A DNA stretch of 64,000 nucleotides, taken from contig OY969581.1 of NCBI GenBank assembly GCA_963701265.1, forward strand, positions 310,001-374,000, in the 5' to 3' direction. The stretch is from VRUE01 sp963701265. Its GTDB lineage: Bacteria; Actinomycetota; Thermoleophilia; Solirubrobacterales; 70-9. The notes beneath the pieces are model-generated. The model made no database searches. It was not told the origin of the DNA and saw only the letters and a list, made by a program, of their open reading frames with translations. Shown here piece by piece: positions 1 to 8,329 of the stretch; position 1 is the stretch's first letter, and every line of letters begins with the position of its first letter. Made by a program: the position numbers and the translations under genes.

Positions 1-354
1 GAGCAGGATCTTGCGCCGGTCGATGCGCAGATCACGAGCGTCCTGGATCGCGTCGGCGATCTCCTTGGTCCCGACGGAGCCGAAGAGCTTGCCGTCCTCT
101 CCGGCGCGCTGGTAGATCGTCAAGACGGTCTTGGAGAGCAGCGAGGCGGCTTGCTCTTCGCGCTCGGCGCGGGCCTTCTCGGCTTTTTCGGCCGCGGCCT
201 GGCGCCGTTGAGCTTCCTCCAGCGCACCCGGTGTCGCCGGCGCAGCCAGTTTGCGCGGGATCAAGTAGTTGCGCAGGTAGCCAGGCGAGACGTCGATCGG
301 TTCGCCACGCTGGCCGAGCTGCTCAACGTCCTCGAGCAGGATCGCCTGCGTCAT
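1..354 (-). CDS. rplI: 50S ribosomal protein L9, C-terminal part beyond window
   Basis: L9 sits at the base of the L1 stalk on 23S rRNA and helps hold the reading frame. The frame opens with ATG at 354, reads MTQAILLEDVEQLGQRG, then the L9 signature IDVSPGYLRNYLIPRKLA (residues 20-37) and an Ala/Glu/Lys-rich connecting helix. About 118 of the usual 150 or so residues are visible; the C-terminal rRNA-binding domain is outside the window. The ATG overlaps the rpsR stop codon (TGATG), so the two genes are translationally coupled. It is the last visible gene of the classic rpsF-ssb-rpsR-rplI order. Confidence 0.96.
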   Translation of the reverse strand, partial: MTQAILLEDVEQLGQRGEPIDVSPGYLRNYLIPRKLAAPATPGALEEAQRRQAAAEKAEKARAEREEQAASLLSKTVLTIYQRAGEDGKLFGSVGTKEIADAIQDARDLRIDRRKILL

Positions 355-617
355 CAACGCTCTCCGACGTAAGGCAGGAGGGCGATCTCGCGGGCGCGCT
401 TCACCGCCACCGAAAGCTGGCGCTGGTGCTTGCGCGAGAGACCGGTGACGCGGCGGCCGCGCGTCTTCCCCTTGTCGGAGAGGAAGCGGCGCAGGAGGTT
501 GAGGTCCTTGTAGTCGACCGCCTCGGAGTTGATCCGCGTGTATTTGCGCGGCCGCGTGCGGTCGTCGCGACGACCGCGGCGGGGCGTTGAAGAAGTTGAG
601 TCGTTAGTACGAGCCAT
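354..617 (-). CDS. rpsR: 30S ribosomal protein S18
   Basis: Small-subunit protein that binds with S6 on the 16S rRNA platform. The 87-residue product has the usual S18 length. A basic N-terminal tail is followed by the conserved core KYTRINSEAVDYKDLNLLRR (about residues 25-44) and the Arg/Lys-rich segment TGLSRKHQRQLSVAVKRARE. ATG at 617 gives the expected MAR start. It lies 134 bp downstream of ssb in the S6 operon; that gap contains the hairpin repeat at 645-746, unusual inside a ribosomal operon. Its stop overlaps the rplI start. Confidence 0.96.
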   Translation of the reverse strand: MARTNDSTSSTPRRGRRDDRTRPRKYTRINSEAVDYKDLNLLRRFLSDKGKTRGRRVTGLSRKHQRQLSVAVKRAREIALLPYVGER

Positions 618-644
618 TGCGGGCTGGGATCCTACAGATATCCC

Positions 645-746
645 CTGGCTGCGGCGGACGCTGCGCGGTGCGGCGTCCTCGGTCGCTCACGTGCAGAGCA
701 CGCTTCGCTCCCTGCGTCCTTGCCCCGCTGGGTCTGCCGCAGCCAG
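645..746. repeat. Hairpin-borne 52-nt dispersed repeat, copy 1
   Basis: The 52-nt core at 671-722 (CGGCGTCCTCGG at one end, CTCCCTGCGTCCTTG at the other) recurs at 16290-16341 with one mismatch (G for C at position 12). The core is enclosed by inverted arms 645-659 and 732-746, which pair over about 15 bp with one G-T wobble. The arms of copy 2 are a different sequence but are also fully complementary. It sits between ssb and rpsR, so it would be transcribed inside the ribosomal operon. Confidence 0.85.
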
Positions 747-751
747 CGACC

Positions 752-1225
752 CTAAAAGGGAATGTCGTCGTCTCCGCCGCCGCCCGCTGCTGCGCCGGCG
801 AAATCGGAAGAGTCGGCCGGTACGTCGCTGCTGGGGCTGAAGCCGCCGCCTTCGTTGCCGCCACCGCCACCACCGGAGCCGTCACGCGAGCCGAGGAACT
901 GGACGGAGTTGGCGATGATCTCGACCTTCTGCCGTTTGCCGCCGCCATCTTTGGCCTCCCACTCGCGCCAATCGAGGCGGCCTTCGACCGCAACCGGGCG
1001 CCCCTTGGAGAGGTAGTTGGAGCAGTTCTCACCCTGCGCGCCCCAGACCTTTACGTCGAAGTAGTTGGGCTTGTCTTCCCATTCGCCGCTCTGGCCGTTC
1101 TTGCGGCGCGAGTTGACTGCCACGCGCAGCTCGCAGACCGCCGTGCCGCCGCCGGTATGGCGCAGCTCCGGATCGCGAGTCAGGTTTCCGGTGATGACCA
1201 CTACGTTCACATTCGACGCTGCCAC
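752..1225 (-). CDS. ssb: Single-stranded DNA-binding protein
   Basis: Coats ssDNA during replication and repair. The 157-residue product starts MAASNVNVVVITGNLTRDPE (GTG at 1225, after GAGGAG), followed by the OB-fold over residues 4-110 with the typical VWGAQGENCSNYLSKGRPV segment. A Gly/Ser-rich linker leads to the acidic tip DDDIPF, which recruits partner proteins. It lies between rpsF and rpsR, the usual place for the essential bacterial SSB. Nothing is missing. Confidence 0.96.
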   Translation of the reverse strand: MAASNVNVVVITGNLTRDPELRHTGGGTAVCELRVAVNSRRKNGQSGEWEDKPNYFDVKVWGAQGENCSNYLSKGRPVAVEGRLDWREWEAKDGGGKRQKVEIIANSVQFLGSRDGSGGGGGGNEGGGFSPSSDVPADSSDFAGAAAGGGGDDDIPF

Positions 1226-1353
1226 GGCTCTCAGCTCCTCTGAATCGTTGTCTGGATTCCAGTCTAAGAGCGTCGGCGGCGCGACTCTTCCCGTCGGAGC
1301 CGCAATCTCCGCACAATTCGCGGCCTAGATGCCGATCTGGGCTGCAGCCGGGA

Positions 1354-1887
1354 CTACTCAGCGGGAGCAGCGGGTGCGTCGACGCTCTCGGGGGCGCTCT
1401 CAGCCTCGACTGGCTCAGCGGCTGGCTCAGCGGCTGGCTCGTCGGCGGGCTCAGAGGTCGGCTCAACCGACTCATTCGCTGGCTCGGCGGCAGCTGCACG
1501 AGGAGCGCCTTGAGGACCACGATCGCGGTCACCACGATCGCGTGAGGCGCCCGGCGCCGGAGCGGCAACCATAGGCGGCACCAGTACCGGCGCGTCGGCA
1601 TCGACTTTGAAGATCCGGAAGCGCAGGACGCCGTCGGCGATCTTCAAATTGTGGTTGAGCTCGTCGAGCAGCTCGACCGGTGACTCGAAGCGGAACCAAC
1701 GGTAATCGGCCTCGTTGCTGTTGCCGATTTCGTAGGCCATCTTGCGCAGGCCCCATTTATTTTCGTGCTTGAGCGTCCCTTTGCCCTCGATTCGCCCGCG
1801 CACATCTTGCGCAAGCGCATCGCGTCCGGCCTCATCGGGGCCGGGGTCCAGCATCAGGACAAGCTCGTATTCGCGTGGGGCTGCCAA
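1354..1887 (-). CDS. rpsF: 30S ribosomal protein S6 with long acidic Pro/Ala/Glu tail
   Basis: First ribosomal gene of the operon; S6 pairs with S18. Residues 5-100 show the S6 fold (YELVLMLDPG near the N-terminus, WGLRKMAYEI, ADYRWFRFESP). The usual family length is about 95-130 residues; this product has 177, because after residue 110 it carries an Arg/Asp/Gly-rich stretch and then a repetitive SEPADEPAAEPAAEPVEAE-type tail. The start is TTG at 1887 with no clear Shine-Dalgarno; no better in-frame start precedes the conserved segment. It begins 18 bp after the proline-rich gene upstream, so the two may be cotranscribed. Confidence 0.93.
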   Translation of the reverse strand: MAAPREYELVLMLDPGPDEAGRDALAQDVRGRIEGKGTLKHENKWGLRKMAYEIGNSNEADYRWFRFESPVELLDELNHNLKIADGVLRFRIFKVDADAPVLVPPMVAAPAPGASRDRGDRDRGPQGAPRAAAAEPANESVEPTSEPADEPAAEPAAEPVEAESAPESVDAPAAPAE

Positions 1888-1905
1888 AACGGCGAGGGAC
1901 TATAG

Positions 1906-2412
1906 CTAGTGCGGGGCAAACTCCATCGAGCCGTCATTGGGCGGGGGCGGGGTGGGAGCAGGTTCAGGCGGGGGTTCCGGAGCTGGGGGAGGGACGTATT
2001 CGGGCGGAGGGACTGATTCAGGGACCGACCGGACGGCGGGCGGGTCCTGTCGTCGGGTGGGGGTGGTCGGCTTGTGCTGCGCGCTTCTTCGGGCACCGGG
2101 ACGAATCGATTTCTGCCTCGAAGTCTCGCCCTCAGAAGCCTCCGCACGGCGCCGACCACCCCCACCCGACACCACCCGCCCGAGGTTCCGTTTGATTCCT
2201 GGCTCCGAGCCCCCGCCAGAAACCGCGTGCTCCCGCAACTCCGAAACCACCGGAGCAGAAGCAGCTTCCACCCGCGGCAGTCCAACGTCAGCGGGAAGTG
2301 GAGCTGGTGCCGGCGGCTCTAGAAAGCTGGGGCCGATTCGAAGGGCAAGCAGCACTCCGGCGACCCCAAGGAGCGCCAGTCCAGCTTGAGACCAACGGAC
2401 CCGGACACGCAT
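1906..2412 (-). CDS. Proline-rich membrane-anchored hypothetical protein
   Basis: No family recognised. The 168-residue product begins MRVRVRWSQAGLALLGVAGV, giving one N-terminal membrane segment (about residues 8-27). The remainder is low complexity: an Arg/Gly/Ser-rich middle, then a Pro/Glu-rich end with PPP-type runs, ending EFAPH. It looks like a single-pass protein whose extended tail spans the cell wall. Low complexity makes coding less certain, but it is the only frame filling the space between rpsF and the divergent otsA, and its ATG faces a plausible divergent promoter region. Confidence 0.55.
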   Translation of the reverse strand: MRVRVRWSQAGLALLGVAGVLLALRIGPSFLEPPAPAPLPADVGLPRVEAASAPVVSELREHAVSGGGSEPGIKRNLGRVVSGGGGRRRAEASEGETSRQKSIRPGARRSAQHKPTTPTRRQDPPAVRSVPESVPPPEYVPPPAPEPPPEPAPTPPPPNDGSMEFAPH

Positions 2413-2445
2413 CCCGGACTAAGCCCCCAGCTCTGGGATGTCTTC

Positions 2446-2479
2446 CCCAACGCGACCCCACCGCACCGTTCGCGTTGGG
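2446..2479. promoter_or_regulatory. 10-bp inverted repeat upstream of otsA
   Basis: CCCAACGCGA (2446-2455) and TCGCGTTGGG (2470-2479) are perfectly complementary with a 14-nt spacer, in the 100-bp gap between the divergent proline-rich gene and otsA. It could be an operator shared by both genes or a 5'-UTR hairpin of otsA. A smaller repeat, CCCAG-CT-CTGGG, lies at 2426-2437. Confidence 0.5.
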
Positions 2480-2512
2480 AAGCCACCCCGCCCTGGGTAG
2501 TCTGAGCACCGC

Positions 2513-3976
2513 ATGTTCCAGTCCGACCCATTGATCATCGTCTCGAACCGGGGCCCTGCCCAGTTCGAGCTCGACGAGAACGGGGAGCGGACTGTGCGGC
2601 GTGGGGGTGGCGGTCTGGTCACTGCGCTTTCGGGTCTTGTTTCCCACCGCGACGCGCTCTGGATCGCCTCGGCGATGACCGACGAGGACGTCGCCGTCTC
2701 CGAGGAGCGCGGCGGGCCGGTCGAGCTCTCAATCGATGGCATCGACTACCGGGTGCTGCTGGTCGGCTCCGACGCCGAGGCCTACGACCGCTTCTACAAC
2801 GTGATCGCCAACCCGATCCTCTGGTTCATCCAGCACTACCTCTGGGACCTCTCCAACGCGCCGGACATCCGCCAGGAGGAGCTCGATGCCTGGGACCTTG
2901 GCTACCAGGCGGTCAATCGCGACATCGCCAACGCGGTGCTGGGCCAGATCGAGGGCCGGGAGCGACCGCTGGTGATGCTGCACGACTACCACCTCTACAC
3001 CGCGCCGGGAATGATCCGCGAGGCCCGCCCCGACGCCTTCCTGCACCACTTCGTCCACATCCCCTGGTCCCAGCCCGACAGCTGGCGCATCCTGCCCGGG
3101 CGGATCCGTGAGGCGCTCTTCCGCGGCATGCTCGCCAACGACATCATCGGCTTCCACACCCACGCCTACTGCATCAATTTCATCCGCTGTTGTGACGAAC
3201 TGCTCGAGGTCGACGTCGACTACGAGGCCGGCATCGTCCGCCACGCCGGCGGCGAGACCCGCGCCCGCGCCTACCCGCTCTCGATCGACGCCGAGCGGCT
3301 GCGCCGCGCGGCCGAGACCCCCGAGGTGGCCGCCGCCGAGCGCGAGGTGCTTGAGCGCCGCCGCAAGCACCTGATCATCCGCGTCGACCGCGCCGATCTC
3401 TCGAAGAACGTGCTGCGTGGCTTCACCGCCTTCGACACCTTCCTCACCCAGCACCCCGAGTTTCGCGAACAGGTCACCTTCATCGCCCACCTGCAGCCCT
3501 CGCGCCAGGACGTGCCCGAGTACGCCGAGTACCTGGAGCGGATCGAGGCCCTGGTCGCGGTCGTCAACCATCGCCATGGCACCACCGACTGGATGCCGAT
3601 CGACCTCAAGATCTACGAGAACTTCTACGACGCGGTTGCCCGCTACAAGCACTTCGACCTGCTGATGGTCAACTCGCTCTTCGATGGCATGAACCTGGTC
3701 GCCAAGGAGGCCCCCGCGGTCAACACCCGCGACGGGGTGCTGATGCTCTCGGAGAACACCGGCTCGCACGAGGAGCTCTCCGACTGCACGCTCACGGTCA
3801 ACCCCTTCGACATCCAGGAGCAGGCCGACGCGATCTACCGGGCGCTGACGATGGAGCCGGAGGAGCGGCGCCTGCGCGCGCAGCACCTCAAGGAGCTGGT
3901 CTTCTCGCGCAACCCGGGCGACTGGGTCGACGACCAGCTGAAAGACATCGGCGAGCTGCGCGAGGCGGTCGGCTAG
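2513..3976 (+). CDS. otsA: Trehalose-6-phosphate synthase (GT20), divergent subfamily
   Basis: GT20 enzymes transfer glucose from a nucleotide sugar to glucose-6-phosphate. The 487-residue product keeps the key residues: VSNRGP near the N-terminus, a glycine loop (RGGGGLVTAL), the YN..W motif, HDYH, VDRADLSK (Arg and Lys that bind phosphate and UDP) and DGMNLVAKE for the donor sugar. The loop after SK reads NVLRG instead of the GLPER of Escherichia coli OtsA, and the segment before it is longer, so donor or acceptor may differ. No otsB phosphatase is in the window. The gene converges with treT (22-bp gap). Confidence 0.85.
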   Translation: MFQSDPLIIVSNRGPAQFELDENGERTVRRGGGGLVTALSGLVSHRDALWIASAMTDEDVAVSEERGGPVELSIDGIDYRVLLVGSDAEAYDRFYNVIANPILWFIQHYLWDLSNAPDIRQEELDAWDLGYQAVNRDIANAVLGQIEGRERPLVMLHDYHLYTAPGMIREARPDAFLHHFVHIPWSQPDSWRILPGRIREALFRGMLANDIIGFHTHAYCINFIRCCDELLEVDVDYEAGIVRHAGGETRARAYPLSIDAERLRRAAETPEVAAAEREVLERRRKHLIIRVDRADLSKNVLRGFTAFDTFLTQHPEFREQVTFIAHLQPSRQDVPEYAEYLERIEALVAVVNHRHGTTDWMPIDLKIYENFYDAVARYKHFDLLMVNSLFDGMNLVAKEAPAVNTRDGVLMLSENTGSHEELSDCTLTVNPFDIQEQADAIYRALTMEPEERRLRAQHLKELVFSRNPGDWVDDQLKDIGELREAVG

Positions 3977-3998
3977 CGCAGCTGAGGGGCGGCCGGGC

Positions 3999-5237
3999 TC
4001 AGGTGTCGAGCTCGGCCAGCAGCTCGACCCAGTCGCGCAGCAGGCGCGGCGAGAGGAACTCCTTGCGGGCGTGTTCCTTGCCCGCCCGCCCGAGGCGCTT
4101 GCCCAGCTCCGGGTCGGCGAGGATCTCGAGGCAGCGCTGGGCGCATTGCTCGGGCGAGTCGACCAGGAAGCCGGTCTCGCCGTCTGAGATCTGCAGCGGG
4201 ATGCCGCCGACGTTGCCGCCGATCGTCGGCCGCCCCTTCCAGAGTGCCTCGGTCACGGTCAGGCCGAAGCCCTCGCGGATCGACTTCTGCATGCAGACGT
4301 CGGACTGCGACTGGAAGGCGTTGACCTCGATCGCGCCGACGTTGTTGAGGTTGTTGAGGATCTTGATGTCCTCGTCGCCTTCGGCGTACTCAAAGGTCTG
4401 TTGGAAGAACTCCCAGCCCTCGGGATCGTCGGTCGCCATCGAGCCGACCAGGGCCAGCTGCACATCGGGCACCTGCTCGTGGACGATCCGGTAGGCGTCG
4501 ATCACGCCCATCGGGTCCTTCCAGGGGTCGAAGCGCGAGACCTGGGTCAGCAAGGGCCGGTCGACGTCGATGCCGAACTGGCGGGCGACGAAGGCGGCGT
4601 CGTCGGGCGAGAAGGCCATGTTCTTCGGCGAGAGCGGGTCGATCGCCGGCGGGATGATCTTCACCCCGTTGTTGCCGTCGACGCCCTTCGGCACGTAAGT
4701 CGGCAGGTGCCAGACGGTGGCGTCGTATTCCTCGATCATCGGCAGCAGGCGGGCGATCGGCTCCGGGTTGGGCTCGGAGAGATCGATGTGGCAGCGCCAG
4801 ATCCAGTTGCGTCCCTTCTCGGAGGCGCCGCGGTGCAGGCCGATCGGCTGCGGGTCGTGGACGATCACCGTGTCCCACTCGCCCTGCAGGCCGTCGGCGT
4901 TGATCGCGTTGATCTCGTCGAACAGCGCCCATTCCTCGTCGCTAAGCGTCTCTGGGGCGCCCTGCAGCGAGTTATGGAGCAGCTTGGTCGCGTTGTAGAA
5001 CTCCTCTTTGCCGAAGATCACGTGCCAGTGGGCATCGAGGCCGATGTCGCGCATCAGCGGCACGATCGTGTAGAGGATCTCCGAGACGCCGCCGCCGAAC
5101 GCGGTGGCGCTGACGTGCAGAACGCGGTGGCCCTTCATCGGCTCCGCCAGCTCGCGAATCCGTTCGATCGTCTCCTTGCCGGCTATGTGGGTGTAGTCGG
5201 CGAGGGACTTCTGGCCTAGTGAGACTTCCTGAAGCAT
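3999..5237 (-). CDS. treT: Trehalose synthase TreT-type GT4 glycosyltransferase
   Basis: TreT makes trehalose from an NDP-glucose and free glucose, reversibly. The 412-residue product has an N-terminal Rossmann domain with HVSATAFGGGVSEIL (about residues 41-55), then the TreT hallmarks VIVHDPQPIGL, WIWRCHIDLSEPNPE and IIPPAIDPLSPKN. The C-terminal domain binds the nucleotide (LTQVSRFDPWKDP; EGFGLTVTEALWKGRPTI). Length matches the family. It lies 36 bp downstream of the HtrA gene in the same direction and may be read with the two-component operon. Together with the convergent GT20 gene it suggests two trehalose routes. Confidence 0.85.
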   Translation of the reverse strand: MLQEVSLGQKSLADYTHIAGKETIERIRELAEPMKGHRVLHVSATAFGGGVSEILYTIVPLMRDIGLDAHWHVIFGKEEFYNATKLLHNSLQGAPETLSDEEWALFDEINAINADGLQGEWDTVIVHDPQPIGLHRGASEKGRNWIWRCHIDLSEPNPEPIARLLPMIEEYDATVWHLPTYVPKGVDGNNGVKIIPPAIDPLSPKNMAFSPDDAAFVARQFGIDVDRPLLTQVSRFDPWKDPMGVIDAYRIVHEQVPDVQLALVGSMATDDPEGWEFFQQTFEYAEGDEDIKILNNLNNVGAIEVNAFQSQSDVCMQKSIREGFGLTVTEALWKGRPTIGGNVGGIPLQISDGETGFLVDSPEQCAQRCLEILADPELGKRLGRAGKEHARKEFLSPRLLRDWVELLAELDT

Positions 5238-5273
5238 CGGGGAGTTCTACATCGCCCGGCGGTCGCCTGTTCT

Positions 5274-6440
5274 TTAGCCCTGTGGTCGTTTGCCCAATGT
5301 CACACTGACCTGCTTGCGCTTTCCATCGCGCAGAACCTCGAGCTGGACCGTTTGGCCGGGCTGGTGAGCCGAGATGTAGCGGCCGAGGTCGTCGGGGGCG
5401 ACGACTGGATGACCGTCGACTGAGACGATCACGTCACCGCCGGTTTCGTAGGGGATCGCCTGGAAGGTCAGCCGCTTGTCGCCGCCCTTGAGGCCCGCCT
5501 TGTCGCCCGGGCCGCCCGGGATGACTTCGGAGAGCATGCCGCCGTGGTCGGTGTCGAGGCCGAGCTTGTCGGCAAGCTGTGGGTAGACCGCCTGGGTGGA
5601 GACGCCGATGTAGGCGTATTCCGCCTCGCCGTTCTCTTCCAGCTGGGCCACGGAGCGTTTGATCGCCGAGATCGGAACGGCGAAGCCGACGCCGGAGTTG
5701 GAGCCCGAGCTGGTCTCGATCTGCTCGTTGATGCCGAGCACGCGGGCGCCGGCGTCGAGCAGCGGCCCGCCGGAGTTGCCGGGGTTGATCGAGGCGTCGG
5801 TCTGGATCGCCCCCTCGATCTGGAACTTGGTCAGCGATTCGACCGAGCGGTCGGTCGCCGAGACGACGCCAACCGAGAGCGACTGCTGCTCGCCGAAGGG
5901 GCTACCGATCGCCGCCACCGGCTGGCCGACGACGAGCTCGCTGTCGTCGCCAAGCTGCAGCGGGTGCAGATCAAAGCCGTCCGGCTCGACCTTGAGCAGG
6001 GCGACGTCGGCGAAGGGGTCGAAGCCGACGATCTTGGCCGGGACGATGTTGCGGTCGAGGAACTCGACGAAGACTTCCTTGGCGGCTTTGCGCGAGCCGC
6101 TGGATTCATCGGTGACGACGTGGGCGTTGGTGACGATTTGACCCTGCGAGTCGAGGACGAAGCCCGAGCCCTCGGCGGCACCGCCGCCGTCGCGGAAGAC
6201 GGAGCGGATCGTCACCACTCCGGGTGAGGCCTCGCGGAAGACCTTGGCCGGGTCGAAGCCGTGGGTGGCGGTCTGCACGACCACCTGCGGCGCCGCCTCG
6301 GTGACGGTCGTCGTGCGCGTGGCGGAGTCATTGCCGTCGCTGCTCCCTCCACAACCAACCAACGAGAGAGCGACCAGCGCCAGCGCCCCCGCGGTGTAAC
6401 GCCTTGTCCATCCACTGCGCGGACTACGCGTTACGGTCAT
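5274..6440 (-). CDS. HtrA/DegP-family serine protease lipoprotein with PDZ domain
   Basis: Envelope quality-control protease. The 388-residue product has a twin-Arg-flanked signal with lipobox LVGC (Cys30), a Thr/Ser-rich linker, and a trypsin-like domain with His107 (TNAHVV), Asp145 (ADVALLKV) and Ser223 (GNSGGPL). A C-terminal PDZ domain spans about residues 270-380 (GVSTQAVYPQLADKLG, GGDVIVSVDGHPVV). The start overlaps the kinase stop (ATGA), so it is the third gene of a regulator-kinase-protease operon. The two-component pair probably controls it in response to envelope stress. Confidence 0.93.
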   Translation of the reverse strand: MTVTRSPRSGWTRRYTAGALALVALSLVGCGGSSDGNDSATRTTTVTEAAPQVVVQTATHGFDPAKVFREASPGVVTIRSVFRDGGGAAEGSGFVLDSQGQIVTNAHVVTDESSGSRKAAKEVFVEFLDRNIVPAKIVGFDPFADVALLKVEPDGFDLHPLQLGDDSELVVGQPVAAIGSPFGEQQSLSVGVVSATDRSVESLTKFQIEGAIQTDASINPGNSGGPLLDAGARVLGINEQIETSSGSNSGVGFAVPISAIKRSVAQLEENGEAEYAYIGVSTQAVYPQLADKLGLDTDHGGMLSEVIPGGPGDKAGLKGGDKRLTFQAIPYETGGDVIVSVDGHPVVAPDDLGRYISAHQPGQTVQLEVLRDGKRKQVSVTLGKRPQG

Positions 6441-7507
6441 GCCGTTGCCCTGGGGGCGGACGCCGCGGTTGGCATGGCAACGCCCGTGCGTGAAGGCGGC
6501 AGATCGAGCGTGAAGGCGGTGAAGCGCTTGCTGGAGGCGATCGCGACGCGCCCCTCCATGCGCTGGGCGAGCTCGCGGGCGATCGCCAGCCCGAGCCCGG
6601 AGCCGCCGGCTGAGTCGGCCGTGTAGAAGCGCTCGAAGATGCGGCTGTGAACACGGCGCGGGATACCGGGACCGTCGTCGGAGACGGTCAGCTCGGCGCG
6701 GCGATTGACGGAGTAGGTGGTCACGGTCACCTTGGTGCCCTCGGGCGTATGGGTGAGGGCGTTGTCGAGCAGGATACGGATGACCTGGCGCACGCGGTCG
6801 GGGTCGGCCGAGGCGATCACGGGCAGGTCGGGGGTGCGCAGCTCCAGGCGCGAGCCGCGGCGGTCGGCGCGCGGCCCGAACTCGCGCGCCACTTCGCGCG
6901 CCAGCGAGCCGAGGTCGACGTTGTTGCTCTTCATCGCCACCGCGCCGGCGTCGAGCTGGGAGAGGTCGAGCAGGTCGGCGGTGAGCTTGGTCAGGCGGAC
7001 GATCTGTTCGCGCATCGTGTGCACGAACTCGGCCCGCTCCTCGGGGCTCGGGTCCTCCTCCTCGAGCAGTTCGACGAAGCCGCCGAGGCTGAAGATCGGC
7101 GTGCGCAGCTCGTGCGAGGCGTTGGCGATGAACTGCTTGCGGGCGCTGTCGAGCTCGGCAAGGCGGCGCTGCATCTCGTTGAAGGTGCGGGCGAGCTGGC
7201 CCAGCTGTCCGGCCGAGGAGATCGGGATCGGCGTTTCGAAGTTGCCATCGGCGACCTTGCGGGCGGCGTCCTCGAGCTGGCGGATGTTGGCCCCGGCCAG
7301 GCGGGCGTAGTAGAGGCCGATCCCGGCGGCGATCACGACCGCGAGCAGGCCGCCGACCACGATCTGCCCCTTGACCGCGGAGAGGCCGCTGGCCGAGCCA
7401 CCGATGGCGACCGTGTAGACGTAGATGAGGAGCGACGTGCCCGCTGCGATGCCGACCGAGATCAGGGTGATCCGGTTGCCCAGGTTGGGGGGCCTAAACC
7501 GCTGCAT
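6437..7507 (-). CDS. Sensor histidine kinase (HAMP-HisKA-HATPase)
   Basis: Membrane sensor that phosphorylates the neighbouring response regulator. The 356-residue product has two membrane segments (about residues 13-33 and 46-67) enclosing a very short external loop, so it probably senses within or at the membrane. A HAMP linker follows (residues 68-120), then the H-box SHELRTP with phospho-accepting His132, an N-box (RILLDNALTHTPEG), and G-boxes SDDGPGIP and GSGLGLAIA. The start follows the regulator stop by a few bases and its own stop overlaps the protease start. Confidence 0.94.
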   Translation of the reverse strand: MQRFRPPNLGNRITLISVGIAAGTSLLIYVYTVAIGGSASGLSAVKGQIVVGGLLAVVIAAGIGLYYARLAGANIRQLEDAARKVADGNFETPIPISSAGQLGQLARTFNEMQRRLAELDSARKQFIANASHELRTPIFSLGGFVELLEEEDPSPEERAEFVHTMREQIVRLTKLTADLLDLSQLDAGAVAMKSNNVDLGSLAREVAREFGPRADRRGSRLELRTPDLPVIASADPDRVRQVIRILLDNALTHTPEGTKVTVTTYSVNRRAELTVSDDGPGIPRRVHSRIFERFYTADSAGGSGLGLAIARELAQRMEGRVAIASSKRFTAFTLDLPPSRTGVAMPTAASAPRATA

Positions 7508-7514
7508 TCAGGCG

Positions 7515-8210
7515 CTACTCCCGGAAGCGGTAGCCGACGCCGCGCACGGTGAAGAGGAACTCGGGATCCTTCGGATCGCTCTCGAGCTTCTCGCGCAGGT
7601 GGCGGATGTGGACGTCGACGGTGCGCGGGTCGCGGTACTCGGAGTCGCCCCAGACGTGCTCGAGCAGGGTCTCGCGGCTGAGCACCCGCCCGGGCGAGCG
7701 GGCCAGGGCGCCGAGGATCTCGAACTCGACGTAGGTCACCCGCACCTCCTCCTCGCGCAGGGTGACCATGCGGCGGCCGAAATCGATCTTCAGCTCGCCG
7801 TGGTCAATCGTCTCCTCGCTGGTCGGTTCGCCGGCCATGCGCGAGCGCCGCAGCGCCGCCTTGACCCGGCTGCGGAACTCGCGCATCGAGAAGGGCTTGG
7901 TTATGTAGTCGTCGGCGCCGACCTCGAGGCCGGCCACCTTGTCGGTCTCCGAGCCCTTGGCGGTGAGCATGATGATCGGCACCTGGCTGCGCGAGCGCAG
8001 CTCGCGGCAGACTTCGACCCCGTCGAGCTTGGGCAGCATCAGGTCGAGGATGACCAGATCGAAGCGCGCCTCATCGAAGCGCTGCAGCGCTTCGCGGCCA
8101 TCCTGGGCCGAAGTGACGTGGTAGCCGTCTTTGCGCAGCGGGTAGCTGAGCAGCGTCTGGATCGATTGCTCGTCGTCGACGAGAAGAATGCGGGTCGATC
8201 CGTTGGGCAT
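7515..8210 (-). CDS. OmpR/PhoB-family response regulator
   Basis: DNA-binding partner of the kinase downstream. With the start at ATG 8210 (MPNGSTRILLVDDEQS) the receiver domain covers residues 6-120, with acidic pocket DDE and phospho-acceptor Asp56 (VILDLMLP), the switch residue in MLTAKGS and Lys in YITKPFS. The C-terminal winged helix has VTYVEFEILGAL, TLLEHVWGDS and the recognition segment RTVDVHIRHLREKLE. An in-frame ATG at 8243 would add 11 residues that do not resemble the family. First gene of the regulator-kinase-HtrA operon. Confidence 0.94.
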   Translation of the reverse strand: MPNGSTRILLVDDEQSIQTLLSYPLRKDGYHVTSAQDGREALQRFDEARFDLVILDLMLPKLDGVEVCRELRSRSQVPIIMLTAKGSETDKVAGLEVGADDYITKPFSMREFRSRVKAALRRSRMAGEPTSEETIDHGELKIDFGRRMVTLREEEVRVTYVEFEILGALARSPGRVLSRETLLEHVWGDSEYRDPRTVDVHIRHLREKLESDPKDPEFLFTVRGVGYRFRE

Positions 8211-8329
8211 TAACAAGAGGATATTGCCCCGCCAGGGCCGCATATTGCGGAGATGGGTAAATCGGGCAGATCAGCAGTTGGACAGATGTGCGAGTACCAA
8301 CTACTAAGGTTGCTGGGTAGAGAGCCGAT

